A stretch of 64,000 nt of DNA from JAFGDI01 sp963667715 (GTDB taxonomy: Bacteria; Planctomycetota; Phycisphaerae; Sedimentisphaerales; SM23-30), in NCBI GenBank assembly GCA_963667715.1, contig OY763926.1:1240001-1304000 (forward strand), read 5' to 3'. Below, one piece after another: positions 9,078-18,205 of the stretch. A model generated the notes under the pieces. The model had not been told where the DNA came from, ran no database searches, and was given only the letters and a program-made list of their open reading frames with translations. The translations under genes were made by a program, and so were the position numbers. The first letter of the stretch is position 1. Every line of letters begins with the position of its first letter.

Positions 9078-9753
9078 AAGCAAACAATTCAGTTTTGATA
9101 AGATAGCCACTCGCTACGATACGGCTAATCGCCTAATATCATTGGGTATGGATAAGAGCTGGCGCAGGCGGTTGCTTGCTATGATTCCGCGTGAGAGCGG
9201 TCTTAGAATGTTAGATATCGCCTGTGGTACAGGTGATATAGCTATTACTGCCAGAGATAGATATATAAACATTACCGAGCTTACAGCTCTGGACGTTTCA
9301 GAAGGAATGCTGAATGTTGCTCGAAAAAGAGCAGGTAAACGAGATATAAACTTCATTCATGTCGATATGCATGAACTACCATTTCCAGATAGTAGTTTTG
9401 ATTGCATCTCTTTGGTGTTTGGCCTAAGAAACGCACTTGATCCCAAAACTGCTATTATGGAAATTGAACGAGTATTAGCTCCGGGTGGTACGGCATTGAT
9501 AATGGAATTTACTATGCCGCAGATGCCGGTGTTTAAGCAATTATTTGAGTTATATTTTCATCATATCATGCCACTGATTGGTGGGGTAGTAACTGGTGAC
9601 AGGCAGGCTTATAGTTATCTCTATCAAAGTGTAAAGGACTTTCTCCAGCCTGATGAATTACTGGGACTATTAAGAGAAAAAGGTTTTGATACTCAGACTG
9701 TAAATATGGCTATGTCTACTGTTTGGATATATAATTGTCGTAAATTGAGGTGA
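9067..9753 (+). CDS. ubiE/menG: Demethylmenaquinone methyltransferase
   Basis: A 228-residue class I SAM-dependent methyltransferase. The SAM-binding motif LDIACGTGDIA, the following 'LTALDVSEGMLNVARKRA', and the UbiE signature 'SFDCISLVFGLRNALDP' are all clear, as is 'APGGTALIMEFTMP'. It performs the last step of menaquinone synthesis, C-methylation of the naphthoquinone ring. Overlap of its start with menA argues for translational coupling and for menaquinone rather than ubiquinone as the product. Its stop codon overlaps the region of the next start. Confidence 0.94.
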   Translation: MDSESKQFSFDKIATRYDTANRLISLGMDKSWRRRLLAMIPRESGLRMLDIACGTGDIAITARDRYINITELTALDVSEGMLNVARKRAGKRDINFIHVDMHELPFPDSSFDCISLVFGLRNALDPKTAIMEIERVLAPGGTALIMEFTMPQMPVFKQLFELYFHHIMPLIGGVVTGDRQAYSYLYQSVKDFLQPDELLGLLREKGFDTQTVNMAMSTVWIYNCRKLR

Positions 9754-9755
9754 GT

Positions 9756-10616
9756 ATGGATTCTGTTTTTCTGGTTATCCCAGTTTTGTTAGTTTTGATG
9801 TTCAGTTTGGGGTTGGAACTAAGGCTGGATAGTTTTTATCGTGTTTTAGCTTGCCCCAAAGCTATTACGATAGGCCTTTGTGGCCAGTTGCTTCTGTTGC
9901 CACTTATTGCTTTTGCTGTTGCTGCGTCTTTTAATATGTCTACTGAGTATAAGATCGGGCTGGTGCTTATAGCCTGCTGTCCTGGTGGGGTATCGTCAAA
10001 TGTTTTTGCAATGCTGGTAAAAGGCAATGTGGCCTTATCCGTTGTGTTAACATCGCTTAGTAGTTTTATTTCTATTTTGAGTGTGCCGATTATCCTTGGG
10101 ATAGCTGCATCGCTTTTTTCTGATGTAGACCAGCAGGTGGAAATGCCATTTGGTATGATCGTTGCTCAGAGCGTAGTTATGGTTTTTGTCCCGATCATTC
10201 TAGGTATGCTATTACGGCGGTTAAAGCCTGGGTTCGCCGTAGTATTGTTGGCGGCTCTTAAGCGTGCGGCTATGCCTTTGCTGGTATTAGTGGTGACAGC
10301 ATTTGCTATTGAAAAGTATGATGACATTCGCCAAAACATGTATGGACTTGCTCTGGCAGTTTCATTTCTATTGGCAGCAACAATGTTTTTGGGATATTTG
10401 CTTGCCAGATTATTTATGCTAAAACCAGATGATTCCAGAAGTATTATTATCGAAATCGGTCTTCAGAATGCGGCATTGGCGATAACTATAGCATCAAGCC
10501 CTGTAATGCTTAATAATAAGAATATCGCAATTCCGGCAGTAATCTATGCTCTGATAATGAATATTGCTGTAATTGGATTTGTTTTTGGTGTAAAAAAGCG
10601 ATCGTGTAAAGTTTAA
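9756..10616 (+). CDS. Bile acid:sodium symporter (BASS) family transporter
   Basis: A 286-residue membrane protein with about nine hydrophobic helices and BASS-family signatures: 'MFSLGLELRLDSFYRV' near the start, 'ACCPGGVSSNVFAMLVKGN' (the E/P-G-G-x-x-S-N sodium-site helix) and 'EIGLQNAALAITIASS'. Members carry organic anions with Na+; the substrate cannot be told from sequence. I prefer ATG 9756 with GAGG at 9747-9750 over the GTG at 9750. It sits 2 bases after menG and is likely co-transcribed, but a link to quinone metabolism is not established. Confidence 0.88.
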   Translation: MDSVFLVIPVLLVLMFSLGLELRLDSFYRVLACPKAITIGLCGQLLLLPLIAFAVAASFNMSTEYKIGLVLIACCPGGVSSNVFAMLVKGNVALSVVLTSLSSFISILSVPIILGIAASLFSDVDQQVEMPFGMIVAQSVVMVFVPIILGMLLRRLKPGFAVVLLAALKRAAMPLLVLVVTAFAIEKYDDIRQNMYGLALAVSFLLAATMFLGYLLARLFMLKPDDSRSIIIEIGLQNAALAITIASSPVMLNNKNIAIPAVIYALIMNIAVIGFVFGVKKRSCKV

Positions 10617-10685
10617 GTGTCTGTTTTGTAGTGGTTTAACTGCATTCTGTTTGTACTAGCTGGCTTTGAAATATGAGCTTTGCTG

Positions 10686-10713
10686 TTGATAATATTGCCA
10701 TTATGGGTATAAT
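10686..10713 (+). promoter_or_regulatory. Sigma70-type promoter for the kinase-like gene
   Basis: TTGATA (10686-10691), 16-base spacer, TATAAT (10708-10713). The -10 box is perfect. It would give a leader of about 90 bases. Confidence 0.65.
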
Positions 10714-10809
10714 AGCTCCAGTTTTAAGTGTTCTATATACTCATTTTAGCCATTATTGAAGAACCAGTATATCTGATTACGTCAACTATGGTACTGGTTG
10801 CAGTTTTTG

Positions 10810-11931
10810 ATGAATTATAATTTTGAAGATATTTTTAAGAGTTTTTCTACAGGCTCAAGCTTCATTTCCGCTGTTGCATTTGGTTCTGGCAATATAAATG
10901 ATACCTTTCTGGTCGAGGCTGTTAATAATGGCCGGAATTACTGCTATTTTCTACAGCGTATAAATCATACTGTTTTTTCTGATCCAGTTTCGGTTATGTC
11001 TAATACTATTGCGGTTACCAGCCATATTCGACATAAACTGGAGCTTTCTGGTGCTGATAATGTTTCTAGGCGAGTACTTAGTTTCTACCCAGTAGTAGAT
11101 CAGGAGCTGTATTATTATCATGATGAGCAGGGGAATTATTGGCGGCTATGTGATTACATTACTGATGCTATAAGCTATGATTCATTTGATGATTCATCTA
11201 AGGCACGCAATGCTGCTGCCGCATTTGGCCTTTTTCAGGCTCAAATGGCTGATTTCCCTTATGATTCATTGAGTGATGTTATTCCAGATTTTCTTAATGG
11301 TCAGGTTAAATATGCTAATTTTCTCAAGGCACTTGAAGCAGATTCTACTGGCAGGGCGGCACAGGTCGCAGAAGAGATAGAATACATAAAAGTGCATTCT
11401 CCGGTATTTGATGTTTTTGCCGAGCTGATCGATTCTGGTAATATCCCTATTCGGGTAACTCATAATGATGCCAAGATCAATAATGTTATGCTTGATATAA
11501 ATGATGATACAGGGATTTGCGTGATAGATCTTGATACTGTTATGCCAGGGATAGTTCATTATGACTTTGGAGATATGGTGAGGTCTATAATGTCATCTGG
11601 TGCTGATATTGACCCTCAGCTGCATGATGGAATGTTAGATATGGAGATCTTCGAAGCTATTGCTGACGGCTATCTCTCTAAGGTTGCCGCTATGCTGACA
11701 AGGGATGAGTATAAGTATCTGATATTCTCTGCCCGCTATATGTCGCTTATGCTTGCCTGTAGATTTCTGGCAGATTATCTTGCCGGTGATGTGTATTTCA
11801 AAACAACTTCGGCAGATCACAATCTCAATCGCTGCCGTAGTCAGATCAGACTCTATCAGTCACTTCTTACCAGTGAAAACCATATGAAAAAGATTATGGA
11901 AAAACTTTCAGCAAAATATAAACTCGGCTAA
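10810..11931 (+). CDS. N-acetylhexosamine 1-kinase-like phosphotransferase
   Basis: A 373-residue aminoglycoside-phosphotransferase-fold kinase. The catalytic loop is 'VTHNDAKINNVMLD' and the metal-binding segment 'VIDLDTVMPGIVHYDFGDMV'. These match NahK/LnpB-type kinases of bifidobacteria, which phosphorylate GlcNAc or GalNAc at C1 in salvage of host-glycan sugars. That fits a genome rich in glycan-degrading enzymes. Homoserine- or choline-type substrates remain possible. I chose ATG 10810 over the TTG four codons upstream; neither has a strong Shine-Dalgarno site. A strong promoter lies upstream and the gene is probably monocistronic. Confidence 0.75.
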   Translation: MNYNFEDIFKSFSTGSSFISAVAFGSGNINDTFLVEAVNNGRNYCYFLQRINHTVFSDPVSVMSNTIAVTSHIRHKLELSGADNVSRRVLSFYPVVDQELYYYHDEQGNYWRLCDYITDAISYDSFDDSSKARNAAAAFGLFQAQMADFPYDSLSDVIPDFLNGQVKYANFLKALEADSTGRAAQVAEEIEYIKVHSPVFDVFAELIDSGNIPIRVTHNDAKINNVMLDINDDTGICVIDLDTVMPGIVHYDFGDMVRSIMSSGADIDPQLHDGMLDMEIFEAIADGYLSKVAAMLTRDEYKYLIFSARYMSLMLACRFLADYLAGDVYFKTTSADHNLNRCRSQIRLYQSLLTSENHMKKIMEKLSAKYKLG

Positions 11932-12189
11932 AAAGTCATTTTCAGGTCCAATAACTTATAAAAAAAATATTGGTTTTTATTATTTTGATAGTAACGATAG
12001 TCCTATAACCTCAGTGATATTTTTCATATTAAGTTTGCTCTAGTCCATATAATTAGTATTGTTCTCTTGGAATAGTTCTGCTATTTGGCGCAAGTGGTGG
12101 GTAACTGTGTTAGCTCTCTGGGTTCAATTCTGGAATACCCGGATTAACATAAGAAATAGGCTGGATTTTATAGGACGCCCGCGTTACAG
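11932..12189. other. Intergenic region between convergent genes
   Basis: AT-rich DNA. CTGGGT / ACCCGG near 12118-12146 can form a short hairpin with a T-loop-like sequence, but no cloverleaf fits. No supported gene. Confidence 0.4.
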
Positions 12190-12244
12190 GCAAAAAAACA
12201 AGGCATTCAGACTGATTCTGCGACTTGCGGCCTGAATGCCTTTT
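12190..12244 (-). terminator. Terminator for rodA (minus strand)
   Basis: AAGGCATTCAG (12200-12210) pairs with CTGAATGCCTT (12232-12242). Read on the minus strand the hairpin is followed by TGTTTTTTTG. It lies about 170 bases beyond the rodA stop codon. Confidence 0.75.
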
Positions 12245-12416
12245 AGAGAGAAGAAGTTGTTAAGTTAGTATTATATTCGGCGAAAGCGTGCAGATACTTA
12301 ATAGTTTTTTTACTTTTCTTCCAATTTATGTTTCGTGTTTTTATGAGGGAATTGTTGAGATGTGGTTTTGTAAGTTTCCTTACATAGATAAATGTTTCAA
12401 TGAAACATTTAATATA

Positions 12417-13571
12417 TCAGAGTTTGATCCTGTTGATCGAGTGGTTGTGATGGCGGGCGATATTGATCAGTAGTCCCAGTGCAATAAAATTACATACCAG
12501 GCTGCTGCCACCGTAGCTGATAAAGGGCAGCGTCATACCAGTAACTGGTGCCAGGCCAATGGTCATCGAAATATTAACGAACATTTGCGATATCATAAGC
12601 GCAGCGATGCCCATTGCTACTAATTTACCGTATGGGTCTGCCTGGTTTGCAGATATTTCTACAGCCCCGAGAATAATAAGCAGGTATAGCAATAAAACAA
12701 AACAACAGCCAATAAGCCCCCATTGATGACCTATCATTGCAAATATGAAGTCATTATGGCGGTCTGGAAGCAGGGGGTATTTAACAAATATACCGTTCTG
12801 ATGCTGACCGAATACGCCACCAGAGCCTATACTCATTTTCGACTTATGTAGCTGATAGCCGTTTCCGCTAAGCCAGTCTACATCTGTGGTATTTTGTTTG
12901 AACAGGCCAATTATTCTGGCTTTTTGATAATCTTTGATAAACAGCAAGCCAAAAGGGGATATTATCATAGCCAGTAGGATTACAGATACGAGGTGTCTTA
13001 TCTTTGCCCCGGCCATAAACACCATTATAAACAGTACCGGGATAAACAGCAGAAATGTCCCCAGATCCGGTTCGAGCAGTATAAGCACCATAGGAATGGC
13101 AGAGAAGGCAAATGGCTTAATAATTCCATTTTTGAAACTACTGCAGTCGCGATTTCTAAGATACCAGCCAAGTGCAAGTATGTATGTCAGTTTCGCCAGC
13201 TCAGAGGGCTGGACGCGAAGGATCTTTGATAGTGAGCTTGTGCCGCCGAAAGTGATCCAGCGATACGACCCGCCAATTTCCGGGACAATACTCGTCAGGC
13301 CCATATGTTTACCGATAAGAACCACAGCAAGCATGATATTTGTAAGAATAAATAAAAGGAAACTGATCTGTCCGATCTTCTTGAATTGAAAATGGTTTAC
13401 TGCCAGCATGACAACCATAGAAATGCCTAGCCAGAATAGCTGCTTATTGAACTCGTGATTTCTACCGCTGGCAGAAATACAGGCCATACCGACTGCGACT
13501 AATGTGATCACAGCCAACAGCATAAACAGCCTTAAACCTCCAAGTTTTCCATGCCATATCTGGGCTAACAT
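12417..13571 (-). CDS. rodA: Rod-shape determining SEDS protein RodA
   Basis: A 384-residue SEDS-family peptidoglycan glycosyltransferase with about ten membrane helices. Diagnostic blocks are 'RVQPSELAKLTYILALGW', 'LEPDLGTFLLFIPVLF', 'KDYQKARIIGLF', 'PLLPDRHNDFIFAMIGHQWG' and 'GLAPVTGMTLPFISYGGSSL'. In most RodA/FtsW the segment reads FIF-x-x-x-x-E; here the residue after IG is His. RodA polymerises lipid II with a class B PBP during side-wall growth; no PBP2 or mreB lies in the window. AGGAA precedes the ATG at 13571, and a good minus-strand promoter lies upstream. Confidence 0.93.
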   Translation of the reverse strand: MLAQIWHGKLGGLRLFMLLAVITLVAVGMACISASGRNHEFNKQLFWLGISMVVMLAVNHFQFKKIGQISFLLFILTNIMLAVVLIGKHMGLTSIVPEIGGSYRWITFGGTSSLSKILRVQPSELAKLTYILALGWYLRNRDCSSFKNGIIKPFAFSAIPMVLILLEPDLGTFLLFIPVLFIMVFMAGAKIRHLVSVILLAMIISPFGLLFIKDYQKARIIGLFKQNTTDVDWLSGNGYQLHKSKMSIGSGGVFGQHQNGIFVKYPLLPDRHNDFIFAMIGHQWGLIGCCFVLLLYLLIILGAVEISANQADPYGKLVAMGIAALMISQMFVNISMTIGLAPVTGMTLPFISYGGSSLVCNFIALGLLINIARHHNHSINRIKL

Positions 13572-13606
13572 AAGTATTTCCTATTCAACGAATTAAAACG
13601 AGTCTA

Positions 13607-13635
13607 AGCATAATCGCTATCAATTAAACTTTCAA
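13607..13635 (-). promoter_or_regulatory. Sigma70-type promoter for rodA
   Basis: On the minus strand TTGAAA (13635-13630), 17-base spacer, TATGCT (13612-13607), giving a leader of about 30 bases to the rodA ATG. Confidence 0.55.
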
Positions 13636-14276
13636 TGATAATCCGTTTCACTTTTGGTTGTTGTGTGATGTTTGCTCGTTTGGTAACGACAGCGTAGTAG
13701 AAAGAGTATTGTCAGGTTTTGGCCAGGTTAAGATAATGTGCTTTAAGTCAATGATTTATAGGTCTTTACTATTGTTGTGTTTACCTGTTAGGTTAAAGGA
13801 ACTCAATGCATATGTCGATATATTATTTGTGGAATTATTTTAGTAATTGCGAATGTGTAATTGTTGTCATTTATTGATATATTCTATGGCTTTGAGCTTG
13901 TTGAATAGTAGTATAGCATGTCAGCATTGATAGAATATGCTCAGGTCAATAATTTCAGTTGTCCTGTTAGTAGTAGATGGTCAATTCAGTGCTGGTGATA
14001 TGCCTGCAAGTTAATCTAAAATATTGGTTTATGCAAAAAAGCGTCCTATAATCATGGAAATATGTAAAATCCCTGATAATTATTATTTGTGGTTAGCATT
14101 TCCTGCTTGTTCTTAAAGTCGTTATATTGCGTGAGTTTTATTCGAAATGATATTTTTTAACGATTTATGGACATTGTCCCAAGGCCAATATTGCTATGGA
14201 AATGCATTTTATATGGTTATTTTGTCGATATGATAAATGCAGTAGTTAACAATAAGAGAAGAATAAAAAGGCGGTT
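13636..14276. other. Long AT-rich gap upstream of the hybrid kinase gene
   Basis: About 640 bases with no convincing gene. Short open frames here (for example 13658-13843) lack a ribosome-binding site and family character. AAGGCGG just before 14277 is the ribosome-binding site of the kinase. Confidence 0.45.
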
Positions 14277-16697
14277 ATGAAACTATCTTTTAATAAAATA
14301 TATATGCTGGCAACCTCAGTTATCCTTTCGGTTTTACTGGTGGTCGCCATGGTTTCATATTTGTATGTGAGCAAGGTATCGTCATATATCAAAAATGACC
14401 TTAAAAAGTACAATGACGGCTTAATTGCGATTACTTCCCTGGTGTATGAATTTTCCGAAGCGGTAGAGCAGTTTTACTCTATATATCATGATGAGGAAAA
14501 AGATGTAAGAAAGGCTATCAAGCATCTGGATCAGATTCGCAGTATTCTTAATGGTCCGGCAATAACAAATCTGCAGAATTTTGAATTTGCAGATAAAATG
14601 CGGTATAATGAGAAGCAGTGTCGGACAGTAATATATGAGTATAAGTCAACTTATTATGCCGATCCAGACCGGGATCAGTCAAAAGCTGAACTCGGTGAAA
14701 TGAGAGAGGTACTTCGTAATGCTAAAAACGACACAATGATTTATTGTATTTCCAGCTGGAAAAAGATAAATATATTGAGTTCAGATCTGCTCAAACGTTT
14801 GGCACTATATAATAAAATACTACCAATATTACTGGTGTTAGGTGTATTGGTTATTTTGTCAATGCTTGTGCTTATTATTGTAGTACTTCGTAGTCGTTTG
14901 AAAACTGTAGTTGATGCTGCCAACAATATAAGGCATGGTAATGTTTCGTATCGTATCCGTATGCCTTATAATGATTCTGTTGGCGTAGTAGCCAATAGTA
15001 TAGATTTTATGGCTGAGCGTATCGAGAAACACGAAGAGCAGATGCGAAAGGCCAATAGTGAGTTAGGTGAATCTCTTGAACTGGCCCGCAGAGCAGATAT
15101 TGCAAAAAGTGAATTTCTGGCCAGTATGTCCCATGAAATTCGTACGCCAATGAATGGTGTGGTTGGTATGACTGATCTGCTTTTAACTACCGACCTTAAT
15201 ACAGAACAGTTTGAATATACAAATGCTATTAAGGAGTCTGGTAACTCTCTACTGTCGATCATAAATAATATATTAGATTTTTCTAAGATAGAAGCTAATA
15301 AGCTCGTGCTTGATAGCAAGCCGTTCGATCTGTACAATCTTCTTTTCAGAGTTCGTAAGCTTATGACATGTCTTGCTGAGGAGAAAAACGTTGACCTTAT
15401 TATTGACTATCCTGACTATATCCATAAGTACTTTGTTGGTGATGAGGTCAGGGTTGGGCAAATAATAACCAATATGGTTAGTAATGGTATTAAGTTTACT
15501 GATTCTGGTTTTGTTAAGCTTGCTGTTATCATAGGAGATGATAGTGATCAAAAGCATCTGCCTGTTGATATTGTAGTATCTGATACTGGAATTGGTATGG
15601 AAAAAGCCGTCCTGGATAAGATATTTGAGAAGTTTACTCAGGTAGATTCTACCTTTAGTAGAGAATATGCAGGTACAGGTCTGGGGCTGGCTATTACCAA
15701 AGAACTGGTTCACTTGATGCAAGGTGAGATAGAGGTTGATAGTACCCCGGGCAAGGGTTCTATTTTCAAGGTTTCACTTGTATTGGAGAAGGCTGACAAA
15801 GAGATGGTCGAGCCTGAACTAAAGGTTTCTCCAATACAGTCTATAAATTGTGCTCTTGGTATTTTGGTAGTTGATGATAGTAAAACCAACAGAAGAATGG
15901 CTGTTAAAATGTTGGCAAAGCTTGGTTTTAGTGCTGGCGATACTGATAATGGTTTTGATGCTCTTGAAATGATGACCAAGAAGGCATATGATCTGGTGTT
16001 TTTAGACTTGCAAATGCCAAGAATGGATGGCCTTGAAGTTATGAGTAATATAAATGCCAGTTTTTTGTTAAATCGACCTACCGTTATTGCTCTTACAGCT
16101 AATGCATATGAGGAAGACCGAAGGAAATGTCTGGAAGCTGGCATGGACGATTTTATGAGTAAGCCGATCACTATGCAAAAGCTCAGAGAGGTCATAATAA
16201 AACATATAAACCCTGAGCTTATAGTTTCTGAGGAGCCGACAATAGAAAAAATGCCAGAGCAGGCATATGATTTTATGGAAGCTTTTGTTAATGGTAGCCC
16301 TGAGACAGTAAATATTGAAAATCATGCTATTGATGCATTGTCGGCTGTTGAAATGCATTCAGTAAATATGGCAAAGGTTCTGGAAAATGTTGATGGAGAC
16401 AATGCTCTTCTGCTTGATATCTTTGAAACATTTATGTCTGAGGCAGTAGAGACGTTTTCAAATCTTACTATTTCAATTGAAAATAATGAGTCAGAAAAAG
16501 CTGGTAGGTTTGCTCATGGTCTAAAGGGTATTGCCTGGGGAGTTGGAGCTGACCGCCTGAGAGAGCTTTGTCTGTTAGTTGAAAAAGCCGGCAAAAGTGG
16601 TGATATTGATCAGGTTAAGATAAGAGTACCTGAGATTGAGTTAGAACTAAAAAATGTTATAAAAGAGATCAGTACATTTATAGGAAATGGAGATTGA
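14277..16697 (+). CDS. Hybrid sensor histidine kinase (HAMP-HisKA-HATPase-REC-HPt)
   Basis: An 806-residue membrane kinase. Two membrane helices (about 8-30 and 180-204) bracket a sensor domain of about 150 residues with no recognisable ligand fold, followed by HAMP. The phospho-His is H286 in 'SMSHEIRTPMNG'. The ATPase domain has 'DTGIGM' and 'GTGLGLAI'. The receiver carries the acceptor D577 in 'LDLQMPRMDG' and K in 'MSKPI'. A C-terminal HPt has H747 in 'FAHGLKGIA'. All phosphorelay residues are intact, so an internal His-Asp-His relay is expected. The output is probably the adjacent receiver or the LuxR-type regulator. Confidence 0.95.
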   Translation: MKLSFNKIYMLATSVILSVLLVVAMVSYLYVSKVSSYIKNDLKKYNDGLIAITSLVYEFSEAVEQFYSIYHDEEKDVRKAIKHLDQIRSILNGPAITNLQNFEFADKMRYNEKQCRTVIYEYKSTYYADPDRDQSKAELGEMREVLRNAKNDTMIYCISSWKKINILSSDLLKRLALYNKILPILLVLGVLVILSMLVLIIVVLRSRLKTVVDAANNIRHGNVSYRIRMPYNDSVGVVANSIDFMAERIEKHEEQMRKANSELGESLELARRADIAKSEFLASMSHEIRTPMNGVVGMTDLLLTTDLNTEQFEYTNAIKESGNSLLSIINNILDFSKIEANKLVLDSKPFDLYNLLFRVRKLMTCLAEEKNVDLIIDYPDYIHKYFVGDEVRVGQIITNMVSNGIKFTDSGFVKLAVIIGDDSDQKHLPVDIVVSDTGIGMEKAVLDKIFEKFTQVDSTFSREYAGTGLGLAITKELVHLMQGEIEVDSTPGKGSIFKVSLVLEKADKEMVEPELKVSPIQSINCALGILVVDDSKTNRRMAVKMLAKLGFSAGDTDNGFDALEMMTKKAYDLVFLDLQMPRMDGLEVMSNINASFLLNRPTVIALTANAYEEDRRKCLEAGMDDFMSKPITMQKLREVIIKHINPELIVSEEPTIEKMPEQAYDFMEAFVNGSPETVNIENHAIDALSAVEMHSVNMAKVLENVDGDNALLLDIFETFMSEAVETFSNLTISIENNESEKAGRFAHGLKGIAWGVGADRLRELCLLVEKAGKSGDIDQVKIRVPEIELELKNVIKEISTFIGNGD

Positions 16698-16701
16698 TTC
16701 T

Positions 16702-17106
16702 ATGGATAATAATTTAGGGAAATATGCGATTCTTTTTGCAGAAGATAGTAAGATCATGCAAAAGATAATAGGTATGATGTTAAAAAAAATGAACTGCCAT
16801 CCATTGGTTGTAGATAATGGTTTGCAGGCCAGAGATATCCTGCTTTCTGAAAACCCGCCTCAAATAGCTATTCTCGATTGGGATATGCCGGGGGCTGATG
16901 GTATTGATTTGTGTAAGGAAGTAAAGGAACGTCCTGATGGTAAAAATGTTTACGTGATCATTTTAACTATACATGAAAGTGAAGACGCCAAGCTTGCATA
17001 TAGTTGCGGTGCGGATAAGTTTATTTCAAAAGATGCAGGTATCGAAGCTTTCATGGAAGCTCTTGATGAAGCTGCTGGGGTACTGGATTCTGCTTCAGCG
17101 ATATAA
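16702..17106 (+). CDS. Stand-alone receiver-domain response regulator
   Basis: A 134-residue CheY-like protein made of a single receiver domain. The acid pair E14-D15, the acceptor D59 in 'AILDWDMPGADG', the Thr in 'ILTIH' and Lys in 'ISKDA' are all present. No output domain. The ATG at 16702 is served by GGAG at 16689-16692; an in-frame ATG at 16687 lies inside the end of the kinase gene and is less likely. It starts 4 bases after the hybrid kinase stop, so it is likely co-translated with it and accepts phosphate from its HPt. Confidence 0.9.
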   Translation: MDNNLGKYAILFAEDSKIMQKIIGMMLKKMNCHPLVVDNGLQARDILLSENPPQIAILDWDMPGADGIDLCKEVKERPDGKNVYVIILTIHESEDAKLAYSCGADKFISKDAGIEAFMEALDEAAGVLDSASAI

Positions 17107-17123
17107 GCTTGTCAGTTAAGGCA

Positions 17124-17807
17124 TTAGTAGTTTAGAGGGCATTCGAAACTGTGTCTCCATTTTATGGCAAAGGCTATTAACGAAGCAGAGTCGGGTAGGC
17201 CAAACTTATTTTTAATATTTGCACGGTGCGTTTCCACGGTTTTTGTGCTGATATGCAACTTTTCAGCAATGTGACTTGTGCCTACACCTTCGCCGATCAT
17301 TTGTAATATTTGGAGCTCTCTGTCGGTTAGGCATTCTTCAGGAAGGGTGCTGTTTTTATGACGTTTGCCAAGTATGCCGGAAACGAGTTTTTGTGACATA
17401 TCTTCACTAAGGTATACGTCGCCGTTCATTATAGTATCTAAAGCCGACAGGAATTGGTCGATAGGGCAGTTTTTCATTATATAGCCGTTAGCACCTGCCC
17501 GGATAGAACGTTCTGCATATATTTTCTCGTCATGGACAGATAAGATAAGTATTTTAGATTCAGGGCAAATACTACGAAGTTCTTTGATGAGGTCTATCCC
17601 GGTTAATCCATCAGTGTGTGATAGTTCTATGATCGCTATGTCAGGGTGTTCTTTTGATGCAATCTTTATTGCATTGCTAATGTCGTGGGTTTGGCAGAAT
17701 ATTTCATAATTCCCTGTATGCTCTAACGCACATTTTAATCCCGCTCTTAATAGAGGGTGGTCATCTACTACCATAGCCCTATATTTTCTTAACATCGTAT
17801 CAGGCAT
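17124..17807 (-). CDS. NarL/FixJ-type response regulator with Glu in place of the acceptor Asp
   Basis: A 227-residue regulator: receiver (about 8-125) plus LuxR-type HTH (about 155-220, with 'LTDRELQILQMIGEGVGTSH' and 'ISTKTVETHRANI'). The acid pair D15-D16, Ser of 'ILSVHD' and Lys of 'YIMKN' are kept, but the phospho-acceptor position reads 'DIAIIELSHTDG', placing E61 where Asp is normal and adding one residue to the loop. Glu there often mimics phosphorylation, so the protein may be constitutively active or respond to another signal. GGGG lies at good spacing before the ATG. It converges with the kinase operon, 17 bases away. Confidence 0.9.
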   Translation of the reverse strand: MPDTMLRKYRAMVVDDHPLLRAGLKCALEHTGNYEIFCQTHDISNAIKIASKEHPDIAIIELSHTDGLTGIDLIKELRSICPESKILILSVHDEKIYAERSIRAGANGYIMKNCPIDQFLSALDTIMNGDVYLSEDMSQKLVSGILGKRHKNSTLPEECLTDRELQILQMIGEGVGTSHIAEKLHISTKTVETHRANIKNKFGLPDSASLIAFAIKWRHSFECPLNY

Positions 17808-18205
17808 AGTTACCCCGCACTATATATTATTATCGTCCACCATTTAATAATTCTTATAATAGTATTTTTACAAAAAGTAGTAAACTTTTTCAAGATAAAA
17901 ATCATTTTTTTATTTCGAGTATAAGTTAGTTTGTAGGTGATTTTGCTTGTTTTATAATTAGGTGAATATTAGTATGCGTTTTGCAGTGTTTTATAGTATT
18001 GTTATATAGGTGTTTTTAGCTAGGTGTGTGTTAGTGTTAAGAAATTCTAATATTATTACTGATTATTTTTAAGTGCTATTGTGTTTGTGGTGCATGATTG
18101 TTTGCGTTTTTTAGTTTTATCTTACTATTTTTTAACACTTTATGTGATGGCCTGTTGTCTTCGCTGTTATGTAATTGGTTGCAATAAGGTGTAAGATATG
18201 TTATT
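17808..18205. other. AT-rich gap between divergent regulator and birA genes
   Basis: About 400 bases. AAAAAGT-AGTAA-ACTTTTT (17872-17890) is a perfect 7-bp inverted repeat about 65 bases upstream of the LuxR-type gene, a possible operator. No supported gene. Confidence 0.4.

Noticed and set aside
12110..12160. T-loop-like GGGTTCAATTC suggesting a tRNA
   Set aside because: No acceptor, D or anticodon stem can be built around it, only a single 6-bp hairpin.
12420..12433. AGAGTTTGATCCTG, identical to the start of 16S rRNA (27F site)
   Set aside because: The match stops after 14 bases and the DNA codes for the C-terminus of RodA on the minus strand; no rRNA follows.
13658..13843. 61-codon open frame upstream of the hybrid kinase gene
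   Set aside because: No ribosome-binding site, Cys/Phe-rich random composition and no recognisable family.
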